Below are positions 1 to 9,076 of a stretch of 64,000 nt of DNA, piece by piece. A model generated the notes under the pieces. The model was not told the DNA's origin, ran no database searches, and saw only the letters and a list, made by a program, of their open reading frames with translations. The DNA lies in the NCBI RefSeq assembly GCF_030866785.1, contig NZ_CP133018.1, positions 2,294,001 through 2,358,000 of the forward strand, read 5' to 3'. The first letter of the stretch is position 1, and every line of letters begins with the position of its first letter. The DNA comes from Agromyces protaetiae. Lineage in GTDB: Bacteria; Actinomycetota; Actinomycetes; Actinomycetales; Microbacteriaceae. The translations under genes and the position numbers were made by a program.

Positions 1-1052
1 CCGTGCTCGTCGAACGTCTCCCCGGGCTCCAGCCCGTCGATGCCGCCCGGGCCGGCGACGAGGGTGCCACCCGGCACCACCGAGGTCTCGGCGACCTGGC
101 CGGCGGCCTGGGCGACCCGTCGGCGACCGCGCAGGCGCGGGTCGGCGAGGTCGTTCAGGCTCTCGCCGACGAGCGTGATGCCGAGCACCGTGAACACGAT
201 CGCGAGGCCCGGGTACAGCGCGGTCCACCAGATTCCGCTCAGCACGTCGGACTGCGCCTTGGAGAGGTCGTATCCCCACTCGGCCGCGGCCGTCGGCTCG
301 ATGCCGAAGCCGAGGAACCCGAGTGCCGACAGCGTCAGGATCGCCTCGGACGAGTTCAACGTGATGATGAGCGGCAGCGTACGGGTGGCGTTGCGGAACA
401 CGTGCTTGAACACGATCCGCCCGTTCGAGGCGCCCAGCACCTTCGCCGACTCCACGTACGCCTCGGCCTTGATGCGCACCGTCTCCGCACGGATCACGCG
501 GAAGTACTGCGGGATGTAGATCACCGTGATCGAGATGGCGGCGGCGAGCACACCGCCCCAGAGGCTCGACTGTCCGCCCGAGATGACGATCGCCATCACG
601 ATGGCGAGCAGCAACGACGGGAACGCATAGATGGCGTCGCTCACGACGACGAGCACCCGGTCGAGCCACCCGCCGAAATAGCCGGCGTACAGGCCGAGCG
701 CGACGCCGATGAAGATCGACACCACCACGGCGACGATGATCGTGAGGATGGCGGTCTGCGAGCCCCAGATCACCCGCGACAGCACGTCGTACCCGCCGAC
801 GGTCGTGCCGAACCAGTGCTCGGCCGACGGCGGCTGCTGCGAGCCGAAGGACTCGCCGTCGGCGCTGCGCTGCGCGAACCCGTACGGCGCGAGCAGCGGT
901 GCGAAGATCGCGGCGAAGATGAAGATGCCGAGCATCACGAGGCCCGCGACGAGCATGCCGCGCTGCAGCCCGACGCTCTGCCTGAGCTGGTGGACGACGG
1001 GCAGCCGGTCGACGAGGCGGCGCTTGGGCGCCGGAGCTGAGGTGGCGGTCAT
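1..1052 (-). CDS. dppC: Dipeptide/oligopeptide ABC transporter permease DppC (3' end cut by window)
   Basis: Second membrane subunit of a peptide importer of the DppC/OppC family. About 350 residues are visible and the stop lies beyond base 1. The conserved core (final motif DPRLRGR) finishes roughly 40 residues before the edge, so only a tail is missing. After a basic cytoplasmic N-terminus there is one anchor helix, then the periplasmic stretch with HWFGTT and DVLSRVIWG typical of the family, then five further hydrophobic segments. The ATPase-docking EAA loop reads EAYVESAKVLGAS. The ATG at 1052 lies two bases after the dppB stop, so translation is probably coupled. The ATPase genes dppD/dppF are expected to the left of the window. 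Identification is firm; the transported peptide is not known. Confidence 0.93.
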   Translation of the reverse strand, partial: MTATSAPAPKRRLVDRLPVVHQLRQSVGLQRGMLVAGLVMLGIFIFAAIFAPLLAPYGFAQRSADGESFGSQQPPSAEHWFGTTVGGYDVLSRVIWGSQTAILTIIVAVVVSIFIGVALGLYAGYFGGWLDRVLVVVSDAIYAFPSLLLAIVMAIVISGGQSSLWGGVLAAAISITVIYIPQYFRVIRAETVRIKAEAYVESAKVLGASNGRIVFKHVFRNATRTLPLIITLNSSEAILTLSALGFLGFGIEPTAAAEWGYDLSKAQSDVLSGIWWTALYPGLAIVFTVLGITLVGESLNDLADPRLRGRRRVAQAAGQVAETSVVPGGTLVAGPGGIDGLEPGETFDEH

Positions 1053-1054
1053 GG

Positions 1055-2149
1055 TCAGTACCTCACCCTCGGGTCGACGAACGCCGCGATGATGTCGACG
1101 AGGAAGTTCGTGACCGCGACGATCACCGCCAGCAGCGCCACGATGCCCTGCACGGCGACGAAGTCACGCGACTCGAGGAAGCGGGCGAGGATGAATCCGA
1201 GCCCCTTCCACTCGAACGTCGTCTCGGTCAGCACCGCGCCGCCGAGCAGCAGCGCGATCTGCAGCCCGATGACGGTGATGATCGGGATGAGCGCCGGCCG
1301 GTAGGCGTGCTTTCGCAGCAGGCGCGACTCGCGCACACCCCGTGAGCGCGCCGCATCGACGTAGTCGGTGTTGAGCGTGCCGATGACGTTCGTCCGCACG
1401 AGCCGCAGGAAGATGCCGGCGGTCAGCAGGCCGAGCGCGATCGAGGGCAGCACCGCGTGCGCGAGCACGTCGCCGAGCACTTGCGGGTCGCCCGTCATGA
1501 TGGCGTCGATCGTGTAGAAGCCGGTGCGGTTCGGCAACATCTGCATCGCGATCTCGGACTCGACGTCGGAGCGACCGGCGACCGGCAACCACTTCAGCCA
1601 GACCGAGAAGATGAGCTTCAGGATGAGCCCGGCGAAGAAGACCGGGACCGCGTACCAGTAGATGGCGAGCACGCGGAAGATCGCGTCCTGCGGCTTGTCG
1701 CGGTGATACGCCGCAAGCAGGCCGAGCGGGATGCCGACGGCGAACGCGACGATGAGCGAGTAGAAGACCAGCTCGAACGTGGCGGGTCCGTACGTCATGA
1801 GCACTTCGAAGACGGGCCGGTTCGTGGTGAGTGTCGTCCCGAAGTCGAGGACGACGATCTGGCCGAGGTACTCGAGGTACTGGACGAAGATCGGCCGGTC
1901 GTACCCGGCTTCGGCGCGGAGCTCGGCGAGCTGTTCCGCGCTCAGCCGACCGCCCTGTGCCGCGGTGATGGGGTCGCCCGTCAGCCGCATCAGGAAGAAG
2001 ACGAGTGTGACGAGGATGAAGATGGTGGGGATGATCAGCAGGAATCGGACGAGCAGATATCGTCCGAACCCGCCACCGGCGGCGCGCGACCTGGCCCGAC
2101 GTGGGCCTTGCGGCCCCTCGGTGGTCGTGAGCGCATCGACTGCGGTCAT
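1055..2149 (-). CDS. dppB: Dipeptide/oligopeptide ABC transporter permease DppB
   Basis: First permease of the peptide importer, 364 residues. The start is the ATG at 2149, preceded by GAGGAA four bases upstream; an in-frame ATG 25 codons earlier lies in the hairpin spacer and has no ribosome site. The first helix (about residues 30-55) is followed by the long periplasmic domain with GDPITAAQGG and YDRPIFVQYLEYLG, then five more helices. The EAA loop is YVDAARSRGVRESRLLRKHA, which contacts the ATPase, and the protein ends with the family signature FVDPRVRY. It lies between the binding-protein gene and dppC. A stem-loop upstream may lower permease expression relative to dppA. Confidence 0.95.
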   Translation of the reverse strand: MTAVDALTTTEGPQGPRRARSRAAGGGFGRYLLVRFLLIIPTIFILVTLVFFLMRLTGDPITAAQGGRLSAEQLAELRAEAGYDRPIFVQYLEYLGQIVVLDFGTTLTTNRPVFEVLMTYGPATFELVFYSLIVAFAVGIPLGLLAAYHRDKPQDAIFRVLAIYWYAVPVFFAGLILKLIFSVWLKWLPVAGRSDVESEIAMQMLPNRTGFYTIDAIMTGDPQVLGDVLAHAVLPSIALGLLTAGIFLRLVRTNVIGTLNTDYVDAARSRGVRESRLLRKHAYRPALIPIITVIGLQIALLLGGAVLTETTFEWKGLGFILARFLESRDFVAVQGIVALLAVIVAVTNFLVDIIAAFVDPRVRY

Positions 2150-2189
2150 GGGTTCCTCAGCTTGCTTGGGACAACAGCGTGCATGGGGC

Positions 2190-2219
2190 GGGGGCGACCC
2201 GCGTGAGCGGGCCGCCCCC
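2190..2219 (-). terminator. GC-rich hairpin between dppA and dppB
   Basis: A 13-base-pair stem with one mismatch closes a four-base loop in the 104-base spacer after the dppA stop. No U-tract follows, and the permease genes continue on the same strand. It therefore looks like a partial terminator or 3'-end stabiliser of the kind often found behind binding-protein genes, giving more dppA than dppBC mRNA. Its function is inferred from position. Confidence 0.55.
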
Positions 2220-2253
2220 GTCATGGAGTGGGTTCGACTCTAGTCCGCGCCGG

Positions 2254-3888
2254 TCACCCCTTCGAGAGTGCGGCGTAGCGGAACTTGAACGACGCGTCGA
2301 GCGTGTCCTCGGCACCCTGCACGTCGGTCCCGACCACGGCGACCTGGGCTCCCTGCATGTACGGGATGGTCGACAGATCGGCTGCGACCTTGTCCTGGAT
2401 CTCCTCGATGAGCGCCGTGCGCGCCGCCTCGTCGGCGGTGACCGCCTGCTCCAGCACGAGGTCGTTCACCTCGGGGTTGTCGTAGTGGTTCGACAGGAAG
2501 TTCTCCGTGAGGAAGAACGGCGTGAGGTAGTTGTCGGCGTCCGAGTAGTCGGGGAACCAGCCGAGCTGGTACGCCGGGTACAGGTCGGCGACGCGGTCCT
2601 CGCTGTACTGCACCCACTCGGTGGACTGCAGGTTGACCGTGAACAGGCCGGACTCCTCGAGGTTCTCCTTGATGATCGCGTACTCGTCGGAGGATGACGG
2701 GCCGTAGCGCTCGGAGACATACTGGATCGAGATGTCGAGGGGGGTCTCCACGCCCGCGGCGCTGAGCCGCTCCGCGGCCTTGTCGGCGTCGGGCGCACCG
2801 TTGCCGTCGCCATACAGGCCCTTGAGCGACTCGTTGGCGCCGGTCAGCCCCTCGGGGACGTAGGAGTACAGCGGCGTGAAGGTGCCCTTGTACACCTCCT
2901 CCGAGATCGCGTCGCGGTCGATCAGGTCGGCGATCGCCTGGCGCACGGCAAGCGCCTTCGCCGGGTCGGCCTCAGCCGTCGTCGCACCGAACGGCATGGT
3001 GTTGAAGTTGAACACCAGGTACCGGATCTCGCCGCCCGGACCGTCGACGACCTTCACGTTGTCGTTGCCGCGGAGGTCTTCGACGTCGGTCGCGCTGAGG
3101 GTGCGGTGCGCGACGTCGATGTTGCCCTCCTGGACGTCCAGCTTCAGGTTCGAGGCATCCGTGTAGTACCGGACGTTGACGGTGTCGGTCTCGGCGGCGC
3201 CGAGCAGGCCCTGGTAGTCGGCGTTCGCCGCGTACGACACGAGCTCGTTGAAGTTGTAGTTCGTGATCGTGTACTGGCCGGCGAACGCGTTGCCGTCGAC
3301 GATCTCGTCGTCACTGGTGACCGAGTCGGCCGAGAAGACGTCTTCGTCCACGATCGGCCCGGCAGGGCTCGACAGGATCTGCGGGAAGATCTGGTCGTTC
3401 GGCGACTTCAGGTTGAAGACGACGGTGAGATCGTCGGGGGTGTCGATCGACTCGAGGTTGTAGAGCAGCGACGACGGCCCGTTCGGGTCAGCGATGGCGA
3501 GCTGGCGATCGAACGTGAACTTGACGTCGGACGACGTCAGCTCGTTGCCGTTCGCGAAGGTCAGCCCCTCTTTGAGCGTCACGGTGTACTGGTTCTCGGA
3601 GGTGAACTCCGCCGACGCCGCGATGTCGGGTTCGACGTCGGGGCTGCCGTACGGCGTGTTCAGCAGGAACGGGTAGACCTGGTTCATCACGGCGAACGAA
3701 CCGTTGTCGTACGAGCCGGCCGGGTCGAGCGAAGTGATCTGCTCGGTCGTGCCGATCGTGAGCGAGTCGGCGGAGCCGCCGCCGTCATCTCCGCCACCGC
3801 CGGCGGTGCAGCCGGCGAGGGTGAGCGCGGCCACCGAGAAGCCGGCCACCGCGACGAATGCGCGGCGGCCCTGGAATGCGGACGTCAT
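2254..3888 (-). CDS. dppA: Peptide ABC transporter substrate-binding lipoprotein (SBP family 5)
   Basis: Extracellular substrate receptor of the importer, 544 residues, family 5 (DppA/OppA). The N-terminus is a lipoprotein signal peptide: basic residues 8-9, a hydrophobic run to residue 25, and lipobox LAGC with Cys27 as the lipidated residue, followed by a Gly/Asp-rich linker. The mature protein opens with the family motif ITSLDPAGSYDNGS and contains the typical DGLTFANGNELTSSDV-like region (here KEGLTFANGNELTSSDV). Length is normal for the family. The ATG at 3888 is preceded by GGAAGAGG about ten bases upstream. It heads the dppA-dppB-dppC operon; specificity (dipeptide, oligopeptide or another cationic ligand) cannot be read from sequence. 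Confidence 0.95.
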   Translation of the reverse strand: MTSAFQGRRAFVAVAGFSVAALTLAGCTAGGGGDDGGGSADSLTIGTTEQITSLDPAGSYDNGSFAVMNQVYPFLLNTPYGSPDVEPDIAASAEFTSENQYTVTLKEGLTFANGNELTSSDVKFTFDRQLAIADPNGPSSLLYNLESIDTPDDLTVVFNLKSPNDQIFPQILSSPAGPIVDEDVFSADSVTSDDEIVDGNAFAGQYTITNYNFNELVSYAANADYQGLLGAAETDTVNVRYYTDASNLKLDVQEGNIDVAHRTLSATDVEDLRGNDNVKVVDGPGGEIRYLVFNFNTMPFGATTAEADPAKALAVRQAIADLIDRDAISEEVYKGTFTPLYSYVPEGLTGANESLKGLYGDGNGAPDADKAAERLSAAGVETPLDISIQYVSERYGPSSSDEYAIIKENLEESGLFTVNLQSTEWVQYSEDRVADLYPAYQLGWFPDYSDADNYLTPFFLTENFLSNHYDNPEVNDLVLEQAVTADEAARTALIEEIQDKVAADLSTIPYMQGAQVAVVGTDVQGAEDTLDASFKFRYAALSKG

Positions 3889-4025
3889 CTGCGTCTACCT
3901 CTTCCGTTTGGGGAACGAGCGCGCGGACGAGAGCGCCGGCGCTTTGGTCGATGTCCCAGATGTAGCACGGCTGCGCAGCATCGGTGGCATTCAGCCCGTT
4001 CGAGCGTCGGAGTGTTTATCGAAGT

Positions 4026-4035
4026 GCAACGTTGC
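4026..4035. promoter_or_regulatory. Palindrome upstream of dppA, possible operator
   Basis: GCAACGTTGC is a perfect 10-base palindrome in the 206-base spacer between the dppA start and the dnaG stop. Its AACGTT centre resembles half-sites of LacI/GalR-type regulators. It lies about 140 bases before the dppA start codon. No adjacent regulator gene supports the idea, so this is only a candidate. I could not pick out a convincing -35/-10 pair for dppA in this spacer. Confidence 0.25.
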
Positions 4036-4094
4036 CCGCAGAATGTGCGCGCAGATGAGCATGAAGCGGAGAAGGTTCGTCGGCTTCGCCGGGC

Positions 4095-5990
4095 TCATGC
4101 ATCCTCGGGGCCCAGCGAGCGGCGCTCGCGTTCGAGGTCGACGAGTGCGCGCTGGATGGTCGCGAAGGTCTCGCGGTCTCCGGGATCGGTGCGTTGCAAG
4201 CGCCCGAGCAGCTCGCGCTTCTGCCGCAGCAGCTCGCGCTCGACGAGCGCGGTCAGCACGCCGCGGACGTATGCGGTGAGCACCGCCTCGCTGCTCTGCG
4301 GCACCGGCGCGACGACGAGCTGGTGCACGATGCTCGCGTAGGGGGCCGGCACCTCGGCGACGACACGGTCCACGCTCAGCGCACCGCCCCCGGCGAGCAC
4401 CGACGCGACCCCGTCGCGCACGACCGCGAGCGTCTCGTTGCCGAACCGGGTGTCCGTCGCCTGCGCGAGCAGTTCGACCCCGGCCACGTCGGGGAACTGC
4501 AGCATGGCCTGCAGCGCGTCACGTTCCAGCCTCGTCGAGGGGTCGGCGGGGAGGTCGGTGATCGAGAACGGGCGCGCAGGAACCTCGGCCGGCCGATCGC
4601 GGTCGGCGGGCGCGCCGGGCGCGGAAGGCGCTCCGGATGCCTCGTTCCCGCGCCGGTCGCCCGACTCGCGTGCGCGGCCGCTCTTCGCTCCGCGCACCGC
4701 ACGCTCGACCTCGGCCAGCTCCATGCCGAGCATGCGCGCGAGCTCGCGCGTGTAGCCGGGCCTGAGCGACGCATCACGGATGTCAGCGACGGCGGGCGCC
4801 GCGGCGCGCAGGGCGCCCACCCGGCCCTCGACGGTGTCGAGGTCGAACCGGGACAGCGTGTGCCGGATCACGAACTCGAACATCGGCGTCTTCTGCTCGA
4901 CGAGCGTACGCACGGCGTGGTCGCCGCGCGCGAGCCGCAGGTCGCACGGGTCGAGACCGTCGGGCGCGACCGCGACGTAGGTCTGCGCGGTGAACCGCTG
5001 CTCGTCGGCGAAGGCGCGCATGGCCGCCTGCTGACCCGCCGCATCGCCGTCGAACGTGAAGATCACCTCGCCGCCGGCGTCGTCGCCGAGCACCCGGCGC
5101 AGCACCCGGATGTGTTCGACCCCGAACGCCGTGCCGCAGGTGGCGATCGCGGTGGTGACGCCCGCGACATGGCACGCCATGACGTCGGTGTAGCCCTCGA
5201 CGACGACCACACGGTGGTTGCGCGAGATGTCGCGCTTGGCGAGGTCGAGCCCGTAGAGCACCTGCGCCTTGCGGTAGATCGCGGTTTCGGGCGTGTTGAG
5301 ATATTTGGGGCCGTCGTCGTCGTCGAGCAGCCGACGGGCACCGAAGCCGACCGTCTGCCCGGTGACATCGCGGATCGGCCAGACGAGCCGGCCACGGAAG
5401 CGGTCGTACACGCCGCGCCCCTGCGACACGAGGCCGGCTGCGGCGAGCTCGTCGACGCTGAAGCCCCGGCCCTTGAGGTGGTTGGTGAGACGATCCCAGC
5501 TCTTCGGCGCGAATCCGACCCCGAAACGGCGTGCGGCCTCGGCGTCGAACCCGCGCTCACCGAGGAAGCGGCGGCCGGGATCGGCCTCGGGGGCCACGAG
5601 CTGCTCGGTGAAGAACTCGGCGGCGGCCTGGTTCGCCGCGAGCAGCCGGGCGCGGTTGCCGTGGTCTTGGGCGGGCCCGCCGCCCTCTTCGTAGTGCAGC
5701 TGGTAGGCGATGCGGCCCGCCATGCGCTCGACGGCTTCGCTGAACGAGACGTGGTCGATCTTCTGCAGGAAGGTGTACACGTCGCCCGACTCGCCGCAGC
5801 CGAAGCAGTGGTAGTAGCCGAGCTGCGGGCGCACGTTGAAGCTCGGGCTGCGCTCGTCGTGGAACGGGCAGAGGCCCTTCAGCGCTCCGACGCCGGCCGA
5901 CTTCAGGCTCACGTGCTCGCCGATGATGTCGGCGATGTTCGTGCGAGCCTTGACCTCTTCGACATCGCTCTGTCGTATCCGGCCCGCCAT
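4095..5990 (-). CDS. dnaG: DNA primase
   Basis: Synthesises RNA primers at the replication fork; 631 residues from the ATG at 5990. Residues 41, 44, 62 and 65 (C, H, C, C) form the CHC2 zinc-binding module. The catalytic core includes the Toprim segment VVVEGYTDVMACHVAG and the acidic FTFDGDAAGQQAA motif. The C-terminal third after the acidic/Pro-rich linker (about residues 425-470) is the DnaB-binding domain. A GTG two codons upstream is possible, but the -10 box TAGGAT ends exactly six bases before the 5990 ATG, so a leaderless mRNA starting there is preferred. It follows dgt and dusB in the usual actinobacterial order. Confidence 0.96.
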   Translation of the reverse strand: MAGRIRQSDVEEVKARTNIADIIGEHVSLKSAGVGALKGLCPFHDERSPSFNVRPQLGYYHCFGCGESGDVYTFLQKIDHVSFSEAVERMAGRIAYQLHYEEGGGPAQDHGNRARLLAANQAAAEFFTEQLVAPEADPGRRFLGERGFDAEAARRFGVGFAPKSWDRLTNHLKGRGFSVDELAAAGLVSQGRGVYDRFRGRLVWPIRDVTGQTVGFGARRLLDDDDGPKYLNTPETAIYRKAQVLYGLDLAKRDISRNHRVVVVEGYTDVMACHVAGVTTAIATCGTAFGVEHIRVLRRVLGDDAGGEVIFTFDGDAAGQQAAMRAFADEQRFTAQTYVAVAPDGLDPCDLRLARGDHAVRTLVEQKTPMFEFVIRHTLSRFDLDTVEGRVGALRAAAPAVADIRDASLRPGYTRELARMLGMELAEVERAVRGAKSGRARESGDRRGNEASGAPSAPGAPADRDRPAEVPARPFSITDLPADPSTRLERDALQAMLQFPDVAGVELLAQATDTRFGNETLAVVRDGVASVLAGGGALSVDRVVAEVPAPYASIVHQLVVAPVPQSSEAVLTAYVRGVLTALVERELLRQKRELLGRLQRTDPGDRETFATIQRALVDLERERRSLGPEDA

Positions 5991-5996
5991 CCTCAC

Positions 5997-6002
5997 ATCC
6001 TA
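5997..6002 (-). promoter_or_regulatory. -10 box of dnaG, leaderless type
   Basis: TAGGAT followed by a six-base spacer and the ATG of dnaG. A start of transcription at the A of ATG is predicted. Confidence 0.6.
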
Positions 6003-6055
6003 CGGTCGCGGGCGGGTGCGCCGGGCAGCGTGGTCATCGCCGCGTCACCGCCGCG

Positions 6056-7312
6056 TCATCGCTGCACGAGCCGCTCGTACCACGCGAGCGCGGACTGATC
6101 GGTGAGACTCGCGACCTGGTCGACGACGACGCGCTTCCGGGTGGCATCGTCGCCGGCGGCACGCCAGTCTTCGGCGAAGCCGGGGTCGAGCTCGGCATCG
6201 CCGGTGGCGAACAGCGCGTCGGCCAGCGCGGTCAGCACCTGGCGTTGCTGGTGGTAGATCGGCTGCCGGGTGTTGCGGCTCATCACGAAGGTCGCCACGA
6301 TGCCCTTGAGCACCGCGATCTCGGCCTGGATGCTCCGTGGCACGACGACGTCTGCGTCGAATCTGATCAGGGTCGCAAGCGGGAAGGCCGACCGGGTCGC
6401 GTCGGTCGCGGCGTGTGCGAACCGCCCGATGAGCTGGCTCGTGAGGTTCTTCAGCTTCGCCTGGTCTCGCCGGCTGCCGTCCCACGTGTCGATCCAGACG
6501 TCGAGCGAGTCGAGCCGATCGAAGGCCGCCATGAGCTCGTCGTCGGGGATGGACCCGCCGATCCACTCGGACATCGAGGCCACGAGCTCGTCGTGGTCGA
6601 CGCGCGCCCCGAGCGCGGCCACGTCGATGTACCCGTTGACCACGGCGTCTTCGAAGTCGTGCACCGAGTACGCGATGTCGTCGGAGAGGTCCATCACCTG
6701 CGCCTCGATGCAGAGCCGCCGCTCGGGCGCACCGGCACGCAGCCAGCGGAACACCTCGACGTCGTCGTGGTAGAACCCGAACTTCTGCCGGCCGGACGGG
6801 TCGGCAACGCCCGACGCCTCGGGCCACGGGTACTTGCAGCTGGCGTCGAGGCTGGCGCGCGTGAGGTTGAGACCGTAGCTCCGCCCATCGGGGCCGAACA
6901 CCTTCGGTTCGAGGCGGGTCAGCAGGCGCAGCGTCTGTGCGTTGCCCTCGAACCCGCCGATGTCGGCCGCCCAGGTGTTCAGCGCTCGCTCGCCATTGTG
7001 GCCGAAAGGTGGGTGGCCGAGGTCGTGCGCGAGGCACGCGGTGTCGACGACATCGGGGTCGAGCGCGAGGTTCGTCGCGAGTTCGCGACCGATCTGCGCC
7101 ACCTCGAGTGAGTGCGTCAGCCGGTTGCGCGCGAAGTCGAGTCCCGCGGTGGGGCTCAGCACCTGCGTCTTCGCGGCGAGCCGGCGCAGCGCGCTCGAGT
7201 GCAACAGGCGCGCACGGTCGCGCGCGAAGTCGCTGCGGCGGGAGGAGTGCTCTTCGGGCAGGCGGCGTTCAGCGTCGGCGTCACCGTAGTCGCCGAACAG
7301 TCGTTCACGCAT
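6056..7312 (-). CDS. dgt: Deoxyguanosinetriphosphate triphosphohydrolase-like protein
   Basis: HD-superfamily dNTP triphosphohydrolase, 418 residues, which removes the intact triphosphate from dNTPs and helps hold nucleotide pools in check. Metal-binding HD signatures are visible: NRLTHSLEVAQIG (first His), then CLAHDLGHPPFGHNGE (HD pair and second His), with a later acidic partner in LSDDIAYSVHDFEDAV. The N-terminal SSALRRLAAKTQV element is also typical of the family. The ATG at 7312 starts one base after the dusB stop, so the gene is translated in step with dusB. Its place before dnaG is the usual one in actinobacteria. The specific dNTP preference is not predictable. Confidence 0.94.
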   Translation of the reverse strand: MRERLFGDYGDADAERRLPEEHSSRRSDFARDRARLLHSSALRRLAAKTQVLSPTAGLDFARNRLTHSLEVAQIGRELATNLALDPDVVDTACLAHDLGHPPFGHNGERALNTWAADIGGFEGNAQTLRLLTRLEPKVFGPDGRSYGLNLTRASLDASCKYPWPEASGVADPSGRQKFGFYHDDVEVFRWLRAGAPERRLCIEAQVMDLSDDIAYSVHDFEDAVVNGYIDVAALGARVDHDELVASMSEWIGGSIPDDELMAAFDRLDSLDVWIDTWDGSRRDQAKLKNLTSQLIGRFAHAATDATRSAFPLATLIRFDADVVVPRSIQAEIAVLKGIVATFVMSRNTRQPIYHQQRQVLTALADALFATGDAELDPGFAEDWRAAGDDATRKRVVVDQVASLTDQSALAWYERLVQR

Positions 7313-7313
7313 C

Positions 7314-8468
7314 TCAGCCGCCGCTCGTGTCGAGTTCGGCGTCGACGAGGGTCACCCGGTCGTGCCCGGCCAGCTCTTGCGAGTCGAGCCATTTGTCGGG
7401 CAGCGCGGGCTGCTTGGGCGTACCCGCCCGCCCGCGCGGCCCTTCGGCACCCTCACCCGGGTACGGCATGGACCAGTCGAGCGTCGCGAGCAGATCATCG
7501 AGCGCGGCGAGCGACTCGACGGTCGCGAGCTTCGCGCGGAGCTCGCCGCCCACGGGGTACCCCTTGAAGTACCAGGCCACGTGCTTCCGGATGTCTCGGC
7601 AGCCGCGCTCTTCGCTGTCGAAGAACTCGGTCAGCAGCTCGGCATGCCGCCGGAACGTGCGGGCCACCTCGCCCAGGCTGGGCCGGTACGTGACGGACTC
7701 ACCCTTGAAGGCCGCCGCGAGGTCACCGAAGAGCCAGGGCCGCCCGAGGCAACCGCGCCCGACGACGACGCCGTCGCAGCCGGTCTCGGCGACCATGCGC
7801 AGCGCGTCGTCGGCCGACCAGATGTCGCCGTTGCCGAGCACCGGCACACTGGTCACGGTCTCTTTGAGCTTGGCGATCGCCGACCAGTCGGCCTGGCCCG
7901 AGTAGAACTCGGCGGCGGTGCGCGCGTGCAGCGCGACCGAGGCGACGCCCGCACCCTCGGCGATGCGACCGGCCTCGAGGTAGGTGAGGTGATCGGCGTC
8001 GATGCCTTTGCGCATCTTGATCGTGAGCGGCACGTCGCCGGCCGCCTTCACCGCGCCCTCGACGATGTCTCGGAAGAGGCCGCTCTTCCAGGGCAGCGCC
8101 GCGCCGCCGCCCTTACGGGTGACCTTGGGCACGGGGCAGCCGAAATTGAGGTCGATGTGGTCGGCGCGGTCTTCGGCGACGAGCATGGTGACCGCCTCGG
8201 CGACGGTCTTCGGGTCGACGCCGTAGAGCTGGATCGACCGCAGCGACTCGGACTCGTGGTGCGTGATGAGCCGCATCGACTCGGGGGTGCGCTCGACGAG
8301 CGCACGGCTCGTGATCATCTCGCTGACGTAGAGGCCGGCGCCGAACTCGCGGCAGAGCCGCCGGAAGGCGGTGTTCGTGATGCCGGCCATCGGCGCGAGC
8401 ACGACGGGCACGTCGAGTTCGATCCCGCCGATCGTGAGCGGGCCGGGGGTGGCGGTGGTGAGTGACAT
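7314..8468 (-). CDS. dusB: tRNA-dihydrouridine synthase B
   Basis: FMN-dependent enzyme that reduces uridines in the tRNA D-loop; 384 residues. The protein starts MSLTTATPG and has the Dus TIM-barrel signatures: VLAPMAGITNTAFRRLCREFGAG, split as APMAGITNTAFR for FMN binding, NFGCPVPKVTRKGGGAAL with the catalytic cysteine, and VVGRGCLGRPWLF near the phosphate site. A much longer open frame runs upstream across the divergent ybaK gene, but it has no domain content and the ATG at 8468 fits the family length. A GAGAAT element lies eight bases before this ATG. It heads the dusB-dgt-dnaG group. Confidence 0.95.
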   Translation of the reverse strand: MSLTTATPGPLTIGGIELDVPVVLAPMAGITNTAFRRLCREFGAGLYVSEMITSRALVERTPESMRLITHHESESLRSIQLYGVDPKTVAEAVTMLVAEDRADHIDLNFGCPVPKVTRKGGGAALPWKSGLFRDIVEGAVKAAGDVPLTIKMRKGIDADHLTYLEAGRIAEGAGVASVALHARTAAEFYSGQADWSAIAKLKETVTSVPVLGNGDIWSADDALRMVAETGCDGVVVGRGCLGRPWLFGDLAAAFKGESVTYRPSLGEVARTFRRHAELLTEFFDSEERGCRDIRKHVAWYFKGYPVGGELRAKLATVESLAALDDLLATLDWSMPYPGEGAEGPRGRAGTPKQPALPDKWLDSQELAGHDRVTLVDAELDTSGG

Positions 8469-8476
8469 CGGGTCCG

Positions 8477-8482
8477 ATTCTC
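8477..8482 (-). promoter_or_regulatory. Candidate -10 box of dusB (GAGAAT)
   Basis: The sequence GGGAGAATCG precedes dusB, with GAGAAT eight bases from the ATG. The same ten bases occur just ahead of recO and lepA, which suggests a shared promoter element with G instead of T at the first -10 position. Confidence 0.35.
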
Positions 8483-8527
8483 CCAGATTTCGCGCGCCGT
8501 CCCGGCAGCCGGCGGGCCGACTGTGCG

Positions 8528-8556
8528 TAGGATTCGACGAGGCGGACCTGTGGAGG
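8528..8556 (+). promoter_or_regulatory. -10 box and ribosome site of the YbaK-like gene
   Basis: TAGGAT at 8528-8533 is a good actinobacterial -10 box. GGAGG at 8552-8556 lies five bases before the ATG at 8562 and decides that start over the upstream GTG codons in the same frame. The resulting 5' leader is about 20 bases. Confidence 0.55.
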
Positions 8557-8561
8557 ACGAG

Positions 8562-9041
8562 ATGGCGGATGCGGCGACGGGCGTCGAGCGGGTGCGGGCG
8601 GATGCCGCGGCACGAGGCCTCGAGGTCGAGGTCATCGAGCGGCCCGCTGCGCGGAGCCTCGAGGAGGCCGCGAGCCTGCTCGGCATCTCCCCCGGCGACA
8701 TCGTGAAGTCGCTCGTCGTGAAGCGCAGCGACGACACCTACGTCTTCGCGCTCGTGCCCGGTGGTCGCAAGATCAGCTGGCCCAAGCTCCGCACGCTCCT
8801 CGGCGTCAACAAGCTCCAGCTGCCGGATGCCTCGCTCGCACTCGCGGCGACCGGCTACGAGCGCGGCACCATCACGCCGCTCGGCTCCACGACGGCCTGG
8901 CCGGTGGTCGCCGACGAGACCATCGCCGGCCGTCGCGTCTCGATGGGCGCCGGCGAGCACGGCCGAAGCCTCTTCGTCGACGCCGACGCCCTCATCGCCG
9001 CCTTCGGCGCCACCGTCGCCGACATCACCGACCCCGAGTAG
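8562..9041 (+). CDS. YbaK/EbsC-family aminoacyl-tRNA deacylase
   Basis: Small stand-alone editing-domain protein, 159 residues, of the YbaK/ProX fold. Family members hydrolyse mischarged aminoacyl-tRNA, for example Cys-tRNA(Pro). The family core is visible as LLGISPGDIVKSLVVK, followed by YVFALVPGGRKISWPKL and the C-terminal FVDADALIAAFGATVADI. The invariant lysine is in IVKSLVVK. The start is set by the GGAGG five bases upstream of 8562. It is divergent from dusB and convergent with the FrnE operon; a nested palindrome occupies the space after its stop. The exact mischarged substrate cannot be read from sequence. Confidence 0.88.
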   Translation: MADAATGVERVRADAAARGLEVEVIERPAARSLEEAASLLGISPGDIVKSLVVKRSDDTYVFALVPGGRKISWPKLRTLLGVNKLQLPDASLALAATGYERGTITPLGSTTAWPVVADETIAGRRVSMGAGEHGRSLFVDADALIAAFGATVADITDPE

Positions 9042-9076
9042 CCCCTCGTCCACACCGCTCGGACCGAGTCCCGCGA

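Noticed and set aside
3..1040. Long plus-strand open frames opposite dppC, dppB and many other minus-strand genes
   Set aside because: They are Arg/His/Asp-rich antisense frames caused by high GC, without ribosome sites or domain signatures, while the minus strand carries clear transporter sequence.
2225..2245. GGGTTCGACTCT resembling a tRNA T-loop
   Set aside because: No acceptor, D or anticodon arms can be built around it, and it lies between the dppA stop and a hairpin.
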